This document shows positions 36,601 to 47,276 of a DNA stretch of 64,000 bases, piece after piece. Positions within the stretch are counted from its first letter, which is position 1. Every line of letters begins with the position of its first letter. The translations under genes were made by a program, and so were the position numbers. Below the pieces are notes generated by a model that saw only the letters and a list, made by a program, of their open reading frames with translations, did no database searches and was not told the origin of the DNA. This DNA comes from Gibbula magus (Eukaryota; Mollusca; Gastropoda; Trochida; Trochidae). The DNA lies in NCBI GenBank assembly GCA_936450465.1, contig OW388298.1, forward strand, positions 8,767,087 to 8,831,086, written 5' to 3'.

Positions 36601-39111
36601 GAAAATTACAGAAACAAACAAATACCCCCCAACCAGTGACTATTAGCAGTATGTTTCCATGGTAACCAAGAGAATGAACAATTCCAGAAAGTTTAAAACC
36701 CCAAAAGGCATAACTGCATGTGATGATTAGCAACATAGTAGGTTTCGTTAAGCTAGGCCTAATGGTTTTCAAGTTCTGCTTCGGAAACAATGTGATCACA
36801 GACGGACAGGAAGGTAAAAATGCACATGCAGCAATCTTTCAAATGTTTATGGCTATTGTTGATTGCATGGCTTGACTAACTTACACATGCATCTAGTTGC
36901 TTCAAGGTTTTCTTTATCTTGTCTTTAATGTTTGGTGCGGTTGTGGTCTCTAGTTTGGCTTTGTGGATGAAGTGTTCCCTCTGCTTCTCTGGCAATGATG
37001 TCCAGGCCAACCCTCTTTGTTTGGAGCACTTCTCCAGTGGCTCATCTTCACACGCATTGATGTCATCTTAATCAAGCTAACTTCACATGTGAATTTATAC
37101 TGTGCCATTCAAAAATCAAACATATCTCTTAAGAAATATCCATGGGTATATTATTAACATGGTTTATATTTTGATATTATTCAATTGGGACATATTTGTC
37201 AGCAATAACTGGTTTTGACATTTCAAAAACATTATGCAAACGTATAACCCTCCACTTTGAAAACATGTTACAATTGCATTGGAGTAATGACAGTCATCAA
37301 GTATTCTGTGATATAGCTAAGCTGGGCAAAAGTGAGCAAGGCTCATATACACCCAACATTTGTTTGCCAATCATGGTAGCAATTGTAGACAAGATCATTA
37401 TATATATCATTTGAAGAAGCGAACCTAAATTATTTTATCAATTCTTAATCAATATCTATTTAGTGTTAAGACTTAAATGAAGGTAGTGTTCTAGGATAAA
37501 AATGATGAAATGTTATCAAACCAAATGAACAGCAAACATTTTAGGAAAACTCATGTACTTCTTTGAATATAAAGAGCCTCTGACAAAAACTGCATGATGG
37601 ATTCTGCACACATAAATTTGCAAATATACGCACATTAGGTCATAAATAATAAGTTACTTCAAAAGTCATGCCTACATCCTCTAATGAATCGATTCAATTA
37701 ATATATAATTAGTCTGGGAAATTGGATAGAGATATTTAATACTAACAGAAATGTGAAAATTTGCATAATCATAAAATATGCAAATTAAGTCAAAAACTAA
37801 AAACCTTTCCAAATAAAAGAACCCCTCATATTTATAAGTAATACATCAAATGCTTAAAATCTAGTAACAGCCTATTAGAAGAAAAAATCGAGACAACAAT
37901 TTACCAAAAAATAGAGCCCGGGGCTCTGTAGCTCATCAGGATTACATTGATTTATTATCTAAGGTTGAATATCTATATATCGATATAGTACTATTGCCAA
38001 GCCAAATATTGTGATGCATCGACAGTTCGATGTATTGTTACATCCCTACTGGAAACACACGGACTGACAGGCTGAGCGCTATATACCCCTACTACTTCAT
38101 TTGCAGTGATAAATTTACCCCCGAGTCCTGCATCAATTACTCATAAAATTTAGAAAGGACTCTTAAAATATTTTAGCTGCAAGTGCCTGGGACTCAAAGT
38201 TATTTATGGATGGTATTTGCTTTCTTATTGATATTGAGGGACTCGCTTATATCTGCTGGGAATAGCTTGTGGTGGCAAGTCCCTGTAAATTTATCACTAC
38301 ATCATGTGGGGTATAATCAATATAGGTTTCTTAGAAAAGACCATATTACCTGTTTTGGAGGCCATTTCTCTACAAAAGAGATTATAACCTGAAGGCTGGC
38401 GTAGTCTCTTTCTTGTAGGAGGGGGTCCCGACACCTTTCGGCGATAATTGCCTATCCAATTCTGAAGTGAAAAAAATTCTCTTAGTATTTTTTATTGTCA
38501 ATTTTTACTGTTTAGTGTTTACATCGGAACCATAAGAACAAAATCAAAATATTTTAGAAAAGATGATGGATTTCCTCGCCGCTCTAAAATATATCTCTCT
38601 ATTTACTAAGTGTGTTGCATTTAATATTTCTTGTGTTGTTCTTGTCTTATCTAATTCACAATTGACAAAACAAAATAAGCAGAATTGAATGACAAACGGG
38701 GATTTGGAATTGTAGGGGTTATGGGTCATTTTACATCTTGGCAGGGATTTGGAAAGGCATGCGCCATGGACCATGTTGCACATATGCTGAAAAACTGGCG
38801 CTTTTAACATTTTGAGCTATTGCCATAAAGGCAATGGGCCATTTAAGATTAAAAAATGACTACAAGCCCTGAAAAAGGCCCATTGACAAAGGCGTCTTTC
38901 CCAAATACTGCTTTGGATGAACCACAAATTACCACATCAATTTGGAAGTTTGGGTGTTAATAGTCAAGGGGAACAGTATGAAGTAAAACTATTGCGAGAT
39001 CCAATAACCTCACCTTAACTTGTGTTACTTTGAGACCTGATGTCTCGGCCACTTCAGACACCTGGGGGCTGTTGCACTGACTCATGCCGTTGCTCCAGGC
39101 CTGAACTAGTT
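27697..39111 (-). CDS. Multi-exon gene with homeodomain-like helix and possible HMG-like segment (model partial)
   Basis: Strongest exons on the minus strand are about 39014-39105 (QLVQAWSNGMSQ, VAETSGLKVTQVK), 38389-38461 (NWIGNYRRK, then a basic tail), 36885-37066 (GLAWTSLPEKQREHFIHKAK) and 36413-36560 (FGVHGFRAVVVPGSREYHLK). Their phases join 0, 1, 0, 1 without stops. TQVK|NWIGNYRRK has the shape of homeodomain helix 3 (VKNWFQNRRRK type), with the exon break inside it. The AWTSLPEKQREHFI stretch resembles an HMG-box helix but is unproven. Downstream phase-1 exons could be alternative 3' parts: 36157-36226, about 35739-35876, 33358-33385, about 33010-33059, 29575-29640; then about 28125-28193 and a last exon near 27697-27762 with a very basic C-terminus. 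A DNA-binding nuclear protein is the likely role. I do not recognise the family by name. It converges on KDZ exons and may be that transposon's second gene. Confidence 0.6.
28425..29275 (+). mobile_element. Tandem-repeat element (~166-178-bp units) with hairpin end
   Basis: Four units begin GGCACCACTC at about 28560, 28731, 28909 and 29075, each with ACCAAGTTT.GTGAAAAAATA and CCGGAAAAGGTCCCTACC. The right end is a hairpin, TATGTCTCCCGAAAA against TTTCGGAGGACATA; the left end has ATGATGTCCCCCG. It lies in the minus-strand gene. The architecture resembles HINE/pearl elements of bivalves (inference). Confidence 0.65.
30040..31130. repeat. ~430-bp tandem repeat rich in TGACCT half-sites
   Basis: About 2.5 units; the marker TTTTCATTGTGTA recurs near 30090, 30521 and 30945. 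Each unit carries several TGACCTTGACCTTTGACC blocks, containing TGACCTTTGACCT (30051-30063, 30339-30351), i.e. AGGTCA direct repeats spaced by one. No coding. Probably the core of another non-autonomous element. Confidence 0.75.
31168..31812 (+). mobile_element. Poly-C/GTCCGTCC start plus 152-bp tandem repeat
   Basis: A run of 16 C, a (GTCCGTTC)n-like tract and then 3.5 units of 152 bp (GTTTCCGGAACAGAACTCG; AACTTGGTGTGTGGAACAA; TGCCTTTTGGGATTTTC). Units are nearly identical, so amplification is recent. Small open frames on both strands are shadows of the repeat. It is truncated at 31812 by the next element. Confidence 0.75.
31812..32536. mobile_element. Two head-facing HINE 5' fragments
   Basis: Starts CTGAAAGGCCCGATGGGC (forward) and ends GGGCCTTTCAGGCCTGATGAGCT followed by AAAAA (reverse), so two 5' ends of the 43.9-kb family point outward with core repeats between them. 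Neither 3' hairpin is present. Confidence 0.65.
32698..32936 (-). mobile_element. Short HINE copy (reverse)
   Basis: Begins AGAGCCATTGGCTCT, the complement of the 3' hairpin, and ends AAGCCTGATTTGCTAAAAA, a mutated 5' terminus. The diverged core between is about 200 bp. Confidence 0.55.
33358..33470 (-). repeat. Duplicated exon-plus-intron unit, copy 2
   Basis: AAGTTGCTGTACCTTCAACA preceded by TTCTATTTTAG matches copies at 29575-29720 (copy 1) and 33540-33600 continuing at 33973 (copy 3). The shared stretch includes the adjoining intron (ACATAAGATTGAATGATACC). It encodes EVAVPST in copies 1 and 2; copy 3 hits a stop after EVAVP. Confidence 0.65.
33605..33945. mobile_element. Palindromic element, copy B, inside duplicated exon unit 3
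   Basis: Hairpin 33612-33756 and tail with TGACGTCA at 33847-33854 and 33869-33876, close to copy A. The interrupted sequence TTGAATGA / TACCAATTTACAATAAT resumes at 33972 beyond an (AAT)n-like stretch, which shows the insertion point by comparison with copies 1 and 2. Confidence 0.75.
34430..34700 (-). mobile_element. Degenerate HINE core fragment (reverse)
   Basis: Contains AATCTACAATTTAAAATCC, GGCCAAGGTGTCTG and TTTACGGATGAACGGATGCC, the reverse-strand core and GTCCGTCC region of the 43.9-kb family. The termini are not intact. Confidence 0.55.
34907..35730 (+). mobile_element. HINE-like element with CCCCCGCCGCGCG start
   Basis: 5' end ATCCCCCGCCGCGCGTTAAG is present twice (34906 and 34994), so one copy is nested in or duplicated onto another. 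The core has about 3 units of 170-190 bp (GTCAGCGGGATATCTCAAGA; GGTGACCTTGACATTATTTT). The 3' side has GCGGCGGGGGAT, the inverse of the 5' end, then the hairpin TGTCACCTTAGTGACA. Subterminal inverted repeats plus a 3' hairpin fit Helentron-derived HINEs. Confidence 0.7.
36600..36810. repeat. Single core unit of a tandem-repeat element
   Basis: Intronic. TTTCCATGGTAACCAAGAG, CCCCAAAAGGCATAACTGCA and TTTTCAAGTTCTGCTTCGGA match the style of the repeat units at 31.3 and 14.7 kb. The ends are not clear. Confidence 0.4.
37912..38047. mobile_element. HINE 3' end joined to hAT MITE end
   Basis: AGAGCCCGGGGCTCTGTAGCTCATCAGG (37912-37939, reverse HINE terminus) passes into TATCGATATAGTACTATTGC and GATGTATTGTTACATCCCTA, the right end of the MITE at 43067-43552. 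Both are truncated. Confidence 0.55.
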
Positions 39112-39603
39112 GTTCTGATTGTTACTAAACAGACAATTTCAATATCATGTTGTCACACCTCGGTATGTAATTCATGCTACAAGCTGCAGATTTGTTTCTC
39201 ATAACAATGACACAAAAATAACATAAACTCAAACTGCCATAATGATTTTATTTTTGTTCAAAATTGCCATTTACAAAGTTTATGCAAGTCATTGGTAATA
39301 TAAGAAACATGAACAAACTATGAATTGATTTCTAACTTTATTTGAAACAGTACATTTGAGAATATCGTTCATAGTATAGAGCCTTATGGATTTCTAATAA
39401 CAAGAGGGTAGGGTAATAAATTTCCCGCCATTTTTACAAATGTTGCCGAATGCGTCGATAGTATTTCAAATTCATATCTTGACCCGTTGACATGGGTGTT
39501 CGCTAAACCTTAAAACGCCTTGATAAACGGGTACAACAGTTGTGAATTTTGTTTGACAGATTTAAAAGAAAACAAATACTGAATAGCATTTGTGTCTTCC
39601 TAC

Positions 39604-39721
39604 TTGTGAAAGATCCATTTTCTTCGTGTCGGAGATGATTCTGGAAGGAAGTGCCATAGATTCCCTGCAAGGTTTTCGAGGTGGAAGGATGTTCGGAGTT
39701 TCTCAGGGTCTTTATAAAATT
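39604..39721 (-). CDS. Possible upstream exon of the homeodomain-like gene
   Basis: The open stretch has an AG acceptor at its start and GTAGGA at its end, and reads KDPEKLRTSFHLENLAGN and WHFLPESSPTRRKW. Its 3' phase does not fit the next recognised exon (39.1 kb), so either an exon is missing between them or it belongs elsewhere. Confidence 0.3.
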
Positions 39722-40015
39722 CTGCATTTAAAAAAAACGAAAGCCTAAAAACATTGGCGCTTCGTTAAAAGCGGTTCAATTCACAGAGAAAAAACTTACC
39801 ATCAAAACTTATTGCATGATATTGATTTATTATGAAATAATAAAAGCCTTGAGGCAGTAAGTAGGCCTACGTACGTAAGTCTAGAATTTATCGTTAGCCT
39901 AATATTTTTGGTGGGATTAGGCCCATAAACCGCTACAATGAAGAAATTGAAAGAATGAAGTCTATTGAACATTGCAAAAATCTTATATTACATAACATCA
40001 GACTATAATATGTTT

Positions 40016-40047
40016 GGGGGGGGGGGGGGGGGGGGGGGGGAGGGGGG
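40016..40047 (+). repeat. Poly-G tract (25 G, then A and 6 G)
   Basis: An uninterrupted run of 25 G from 40016 to 40040 is followed by AGGGGGG. It could form quadruplex DNA. The length may be affected by sequencing error. Confidence 0.8.
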
Positions 40048-40049
40048 CT

Positions 40050-42400
40050 GGTATTCATCCCCAAAAGTTTCAGTTTTTGGTGATGTAACGGTTCTTGCAA
40101 AGTATAGTAATAATCCATGACGAAAGGTTATGTTTGCTTTGTATATGGTCCATACATTTTAACGTATCTAACAGCTGAAGCAATAATTAATCCTATTTCT
40201 CAAATCCGGTTATTTCAAAACAAATTTCTGAAAGAAATTGATGAATTATTTGTGTAGGCCTACTTGTTAATGTTGACTCACATCGCTGGAATGTAGGAAG
40301 CGCAAAATATAAAACATATTCAAAACTATATATATTTTCATATTCATTCACATAATTATTAATTTTACATAATCGTTAAATTATTTTAAATTCTGCACAC
40401 TGTCCGAACCCGGTCAGTTTGCAGTCTATCTGATTGTAATTTATGTCCCTAAACCTGGATAACACAAAATTGTTCCCCTCATCCGTGAATTTGATGTATT
40501 TGGCAAAAACACTCCTATGAATAAACTTTATATAGACTTTTTTTTATAATCGTTTATTACTGTTCCCGCTTGATTATTCATTGCGGTGACAGTGGCAACA
40601 TACACTAACCCAAGCTGAGGTTCGCTATCATTGCTTGAATGCCGTAACAGCGGTAACCTGTATTCGGGGTTCACTGCTATCAGTGAAACTGTTGCATTGA
40701 TAATGACCGGAACCCCTTGATATATTGCAGTGATAGCGTAAGTATCGGGTGAATATTGTCTTGGCCATGATTTGAGCTAATGATGTAATGCCACCAACAC
40801 ATGTGAATAATTTTAAAGGTTAGTCAAAGTAAGCTAGAGGTGTGCTCAATATTATTTTTCATTAATAAACTGAAAACTTTCATAAAATTAGGCAGATCAT
40901 TTGAATGATTATAATTTAAAGTATTTGACTACAATGTGGTGAAGTAATTAATTCAAAGTGATTAATTTACAATCAAGTCATATGAGTCACACTATTTATT
41001 TATTGCAATCATTGGTATAAGATAATAACAAGTTTGAATGTATGCTATTTATAGTCACATTGGCAGTGTTGTTTCTGGATGCTCAGCTGTGGGGTCATTT
41101 TAGTCAATTCAAATTTTAATGGACACCAAGCCAAAATAGTAAGCAAATTTTCCCAGGACAACCTGGAACAACACTGGAGTGGAACAAACAATATATATAT
41201 ATATATAGTATGTATGTATATGGATAATATGAATATTCTTCTAATTGGAGAAAAACACGTATTGTTATTTGTTAACGTTACAGTGAAATAAATGTTACAG
41301 TTGATTTAGAGAAATGAATTTCCAATTTTTATCAGCCAACGTTGGTATTATTTTGATCATTAGAAAGGGAGATTATATACAATGAAACAAAGACATCTTG
41401 TTATTTGATTATATTATGTGCAAGACATATTTCACAAGAGTGATCTTTGTTTCTCTCCATATTCTGCTGCTACATGAAGCTGTCTGTAGATTGAAATTGG
41501 ATCTGAAACAAAAGACAATTATTTGTACTACCTGTTGTTTCTTTAGGGGAAGAAAAGTACATGACACATCTATTCTGTATACAGTAGAAATACAAACTTA
41601 TTTGTAATTCAAAATAACACTCAGATAATTGTTGTTTTCATGTAAGTTGTAAAAAATAATTAAATTCATTTTAATATTCTAATTTACTAATTTTTGAATT
41701 TGTTAAAAATTTTATATTTTTGTTTGACTTGAGAGTGAAAGTTCATATAAAACCCCACTCATCAATATAACCTAGCTACATGTGAAGACATAACTGGACA
41801 AAATTATGGAAGTCCTAATAATCTCCTACAAAAGCCTACTATATATAGTATCAAACAGGCCAAAATTCAGAAAACATATTCCTCCTTGATCAGTTAACTG
41901 TAATTTTATTTGTGAACAATGGTGTGAACTGCCAAATAGACACACTTGTATTTGCCAATTATAATTTGATTTATCTGGTTTTGAAATAAAATGTGATTTT
42001 GAGCTAAATAGGGAATTCCTATTATAAGGCTGAGATCAATATGGATTTCAATATGGATTATAAATATCAACAAAATACGAAGTGGAAGTCTACAGTAGTG
42101 TCTATAGAATACTGGTTTACACATAAATATTTCATATGTAAAATTCACGTTAATGTTCAATGATTTTTTTAAAAATAAGTTAATTTAGGAAACTATAAAG
42201 GATATGAGTTCGACTGCCATACAAAAATGCTATTGATACGTGATATTTTCATCTGTTACTAGTGCACTAGACAACAGTCAACAGCACTTCTGACGAGTGT
42301 CCGTGCATTTCGATCGGCCTATCGTTGCGTTTTCCTACGTTTTGAACATAATTACTGCTTGACAGTTTTACATAGTAACTTAAATATTAAATTACCATAC
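40050..42400. other. No recognised gene
   Basis: AT-rich, with a (TA)n tract near 41190-41210. The short open frames lack motifs or good splice context. I see no repeat termini. Confidence 0.45.
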
Positions 42401-42616
42401 CTGATATCTAGGGCTGTAATGATTCATCGATACCTACGATACAATTGTAGCTTGGGAAATCGTGATTATTGTATCGTGAGATTCCTGTATCGTGATACAC
42501 TTAAAATAGATTTCACTTACTTAAAAATGTATCATGATACATTCTGTATCGCCTGTCTGTATCATGATGCATATCGTATCGTGAGATTTCCCATGATACT
42601 CAGCTCTACTGATATC
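42401..42616. mobile_element. hAT-type MITE with 8-bp target duplication
   Basis: CTGATATC at 42401-42408 and 42609-42616 encloses 200 bp starting TAGGGCTGTAATGAT and ending ATGATACTCAGCTCTA. The inside is built from GTATCGTGATAC-like palindromes. The 8-bp duplication and TAGGGCTG start fit hAT superfamily non-autonomous elements. Confidence 0.85.
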
Positions 42617-43058
42617 GTTGTCATGTGTTTTATTTCTCCTGAACCCTTGCTATTCTTGAATTTTCGCCGGTCATAACTTCGCTGGCAATGCCATTTTGTT
42701 TACGTTAGTGATACTTCCGGGACGGATATTCCGACGCGCCACCTGGCGGATTAGTACGTCACGGTTCACCATTGATGACCTTATGTTCAAATGTATGCCT
42801 TTCTCTAGCTCATCAGGTCTATATAAGGCACTGGGTCACTGATTTAAACATATTTTATTCACATAGAGAGAAAGGAACTTAGAATACCCTCTCCTTGAAT
42901 ATAAGTAATTGGGTCACTCCAGGATCTTCCTTCTCCATCTGTAAACTTTTTACATTTTCAACTTTTCTTCAAGAACCACTGTACACCGAAGCTGTGAAGA
43001 GACCTCTCTTTGGCCAGTTAGTTACAACCCAAGGCATAACCTTGCATAGCTGCCAAGT

Positions 43059-43560
43059 CAAGTTAATAGGGGTGACTATTGACCCAAAGAGACCATTGCG
43101 ATAGCGATAGTCTATTGCCACTTACTATTGCGATAGCGATAGACTATTGTAACTCACTATTGCAATAACTATTGCGATAGGGTTTACTGGACAAATACGC
43201 AATAATCAGCTTGATTTCTTTTAGGTTTTAGTAGAAATGTTTAATTGATGTAAGGACTATGGAACCAAAATCAGTAAAGAAATCATAAATGAAAAGACTT
43301 TTTGTCATTTTGCTATTTCCTATCTCTAGTCCTTCCCTTTTGACATTCTAAAATGAAAAATCTTGAATTAAATGCAGTGAGGCTTGTGTAAATCATTCAT
43401 AATAAAGGGAAATTTAATAGTTTCGGTAGTATCGGTAGTCAACCTAACTATTGCGATAGCGATTGTGTTTTTGTATACTATCGAAAATCGATATAGTACT
43501 ATTGCCAAGCCAACTATTGCGATGCATCGATAGTTCGATGTATTGTACCCTACAAGTTAA
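43059..43560. mobile_element. hAT-type MITE with 8-bp target duplication (second family)
   Basis: CAAGTTAA at 43059-43066 and 43553-43560 flanks 486 bp beginning TAGGGGTGACTATTG and ending GATGTATTGTACCCTA. The interior has many CTATTGCGATAGCGATAG units. A partial right end lies at 37970-38047. No coding capacity. Confidence 0.85.
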
Positions 43561-43855
43561 TGTTCAAGTGCTCAGGTACAAAAAGTATGCATATTTAAAT
43601 AATTTATGGACAAAATCTCCAATTGACAAAACCCAAAGATATTGATGACAATGAACTTCATTTTAACTATACCCCTGGCCCTGCCTTGTAAACAGTGTAA
43701 GCATGACATGACATGACCAAAACAGTGACTCTGGAAGCAAGTGATTTTGTGCAGAGCATCTGATCTCTCAAACTTAACATGCTATGATGCTAGCTTCACC
43801 AAACTTGCTGCATATGTCAACAATGTTGCTTAGATGATGCCTAGATGTGCTTTTT

Positions 43856-45076
43856 TAGCTCATCAGGCCTGAAAGGCCCGATGGGCTTATGGCATGGCAT
43901 GGTGTCCGGCGTCCGTCCATCCGTCCGTCCGTCCATCCGTCCATCCGTCCATCCGTAAACTTTTCGCTTTTTCGACTTCTTCTCCAGAACCAATGATTCC
44001 ACAGAGCTGAAATTTTATGTGCAGACTCCTTGGCCAATGGGGATTCTAAACTGTAGATTTCGTGACCCCATGACCCCAAATGGGGTCACAGGGGTCACAT
44101 CCTTAAAAACTTATTTTCATCTTCTTCTCCAGTTTCAAAAGGTCTAGAGAGCTGAAAAGTTGTGTGCAGACTCCTTGGCCAATGGGGATTCTAAATTGTA
44201 GATTCTGTGACCCTGTGACCCCAAATGGGGTCACCGGGGTCACATCCTTAAAAACTTATTTTCATCTTCTTCTCCAGTTCCAAAAGGTCTAGAGAGCTGA
44301 AAAGTTGTGTGCAGACTCCTTGGCCAATGGGGATTCTAAATTGTAGATTTCGTGACCCCATGACCCCAAATGGGGTCACAGGGGTCACATCCTTAAAAAC
44401 CTATTTTCAACTTCTTCTTCAGTTCCAAAAGGTCTAGAGAGCTGAAAAGTTGTGTGCAGACTCCTTGGCCAATGGGGATTCTAAATTGTAGATTCCGTGA
44501 CCCCGTGACCGCAAATGGGGTCACCGGGGTCACATCCTTAAAAACCTATTTTCATCTTCTTTACCAGTTCCAAAAGGTCTAGAGAGCTGAAAAGTTGTGT
44601 GCAGACTCCTTGGCCAATGGGGATTCTAAATTGTAGATTTCGTGACCCCGTGACCGCAAATGGGGTCACCGGAGTCACATCCTTAAAAACCTATTTTCAT
44701 CTTCTTTTCCAGTTCCAAAAGGTCTAGAGAGCTGAAAAGTTGTGTGCAGACTCCTTGGCCAATGGGGATTCTCAATTGTAGATTTCGTGACCAAGTGACC
44801 CCAAATGGGGTCACAGGGGTCACAGCCTTAAAAACCTACTTTTATCTTCTTCTCCAGTTCCAAAAGGTCTAGAGAGCTGAAAAGTTGTGTGCAGACTCCT
44901 TGGCCAATGGGGATTCTAAATTGTAGATTATGTGACACTGGACCCCAAATGGGGTCACAGTGGTCATGATCTAAGAACCTATCTTTTGCTTGTAAACAAT
45001 AACTTAAATAACTTAAATATTCAACTTTAGATAGTAAATCAATGAAATCCTGATGAGCTACAGAGCCCATGGCTCT
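43856..45076 (+). mobile_element. HINE/Helentron-like element, complete, 146-bp repeats
   Basis: 5' terminus TAGCTCATCAGGCCTGAAAG (43856 onward) and 3' CCTGATGAGCTA (45049-45060) contain a 12-bp inverted repeat. Directly after it the hairpin AGAGCCCATGGCTCT (45062-45076) closes the element. The core is a GTCCGTCC tract and about seven units of 146-147 bp (TTCTAAATTGTAGATTTCG; CCCCAAATGGGGTCAC; AGTTGTGTGCAGACTCCTT). T-rich DNA lies at both borders. Subterminal inverted repeats, 3' hairpin and insertion between T residues are the known Helentron/HINE hallmarks. No Rep-helicase is encoded. Confidence 0.8.
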
Positions 45077-45136
45077 ATATTTAGGGTTAGACCTTTTTCT
45101 GAATATTTATTATATATTATTATATATTATTATATA

Positions 45137-45614
45137 TTGCCGCTTATGGCATGGCATGGCGTCCGTCCGTCTGTCCGTCTGTCCGTCCGTAAACTTATCG
45201 CTTTTTCGACTTCTTCTCCAGAACCAATGACTCCACAGAGCTGAAATTTTATGTGCAGACTCCTTAGCCAACGGGGATTCTAAATTGTAGATTTCGTGAC
45301 CCCGTGACCCCAAATGGGGTCATAGGGGTCACATCCTTAAAAACCTATTTTCATCTTCTTCTCCAGTTCCAAAAGGTCTAGAGAGCTGAAAAGTTGTGTG
45401 CAGACTCCTTGGCCAATGGGGATTCTAAATTGTAGATTTCGTGACCCCGTGACCCCAAATGGGGTCACAGGGGTCACATCCTTAAAAATATATTTTCATC
45501 TTCTTCTCCAGTTCCAAAAGGTCTAGAGAGCTGAAAAGTTGTGTGCAGACTCCTTAACCAATGGGGATTCTAAATTGTAGATAAACCCTAATGAGCTACA
45601 GAGCCCATGGCTCT
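45137..45614 (+). mobile_element. HINE copy, 5'-truncated
   Basis: Starts inside the 5' region (GCTTATGGCATGGCATGGCG). It has two full 146-bp units and ends AATGAGCTACAGAGCCCATGG CTCT with intact 3' hairpin. It lies 60 bp after the previous copy, separated by an ATTATATATT repeat. Confidence 0.75.
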
Positions 45615-45916
45615 ATTTTTATTTTTTGTGGTTTCCATGGAAACATGACTGAACAGTTATCTCTGGAACTGTACATTCCATTTTTATTCAACTTTACACA
45701 TAGGTTAGTCGTTCCCATAGATGTGCCTTTCCTATCTTCAGTTATGTCAAACTTTATTTGGAAGGGGGCATATGTGAGCTGTGCTCGCTTCTTCACTTGT
45801 TCATAATGCCTTCATGTCCATGCCAGGTTCCCAGTTGTAATGCTGGTTGGAAAATGGAACATTTCAAATAAACAATCTTGCCCTCAATCCCTCAACTCAG
45901 TACAGGTAATAATCAG

Positions 45917-46085
45917 GATCCAGTTTCACGAAAAATTGTAACTTTGTTTACGAGTGATTTTCACACGTAAACGTAAATTTACGTTTTGCATGCGTTTCAC
46001 AAAGAAGTGCAGGTGTACACTAGTAGCGATATCACGCGTAACTCTAAGAGTGCCCTTTCCACTCGTAAGTACTTACGTGTAATAT
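45917..46085. repeat. Palindromic-family terminus (left-facing)
   Basis: Begins CAGGATCCAGTTTCACGAAA and continues with GTAAACGTAAATTTACG and CGTTTCACAAAG. The terminus at 51300-51447 is its inverted counterpart (GTGAAACGGGGTCCTG). Confidence 0.5.
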
Positions 46086-46852
46086 TTATTGCTTTAATGT
46101 ATATCCCCACGCATCTGTAAAACAAAAGATTTTGTTTTGTTTGGGAGCAAAACTTTATCCGATCGACCGGTGTCAACTCAGTTTGCTTCCTGTGACTGTT
46201 TGAGGATTTAATAAACATTTTCAAGTTAGAAAATTGGCTACGTTAATATATCTAAGTTGCATGAAAGTCACTCTTAACAAATTTGATACACAAATCGTTG
46301 TAACTATTGTATTTAGCTTTCGAATCGTTGATTATGATGAAATTATAGAGTTACGTCCCTTTAATTCAAGTGTCATGCGAATTTGAGCCCTGTGCAAAAT
46401 CATGCTGACACAAAGCGCCGTGTGGCCTATATTTTAATGACTTTTGCCAAAAATATTCGTTATTGAATTTGCAAAGAATTACCAGCTTGCTGCTTTATAA
46501 TGTCCATAACTTTATTTTTATTTTTATTTTATAAGTTTAACCCCCGAAAGCAGTAAAATTTGCACATTTGTGAGGACTCATCTTATTTACTGAACAGTTA
46601 CATTTAATTGTGTTTATCCAGTGTGTATCTATTGAATGGAATTAATGTATTCAACACATGTATATTATTGTATGAATGTTTAGCATTGAGGTCTGTGGGA
46701 TATCACTCAAGTTTTTGTGTTTACATGTAATGAACTAAATGCAACTTCGATATTTGGGCTGAGTTGGTTTCAAATATACCTGCATAAGTTTTACTAGGTC
46801 ATCATATGGATACAGTTTATGAATATCAAAGGTCTAATAAAAAAGTGTCATG

Positions 46853-47276
46853 GGCTCTGTAGCTCATCAGGGTCGTTATTGTTTAATGATGAAGACTGAA
46901 ATAGATTTTTAGTTAATGGCCCTTGAGGCCTTTATTTGGGGCACCACAGGTCACCAAATCTACAATTTAAAATGTTCATTGGCTAAGAGTCTGCACACAA
47001 AAAGCCTTCTAGGTCCTTTTGTTCTGGAGAAGACGATGGAAATAGGTTTTTAGGTCATGGCCTTTGAGGCCTTTATTTGAGGCCCCAGGGTCACCAAATC
47101 TACAATTTAGAATCCCCATTGGCCAAGTAGTCTGCACATAAAATTTCAGCTCTCTAGAGTTATTGGTTCTGGAGAAGAAGTCGAAAAAGCGAAAAGTTTA
47201 CGGACGGACGGACGGACGCTGGACGCCATGTCATGCCATACGCCCATTTGGTCTTTCAGGCCTGATGAGCTAAAAA
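46853..47276 (-). mobile_element. HINE copy (reverse), short
   Basis: Opens with the 3' hairpin complement (TGGGCTCTGTAGCTCATCAG) and ends GGTCTTTCAGGCCTGATGAGCTAAAA. About two diverged core units are present, with the ACGGACGGACGG tract at 47200-47218. Confidence 0.75.

Noticed and set aside
42359..42676. 105-aa open frame
   Set aside because: Lies across the hAT MITE with its palindromic GTATCGTGATAC words; not a protein gene.
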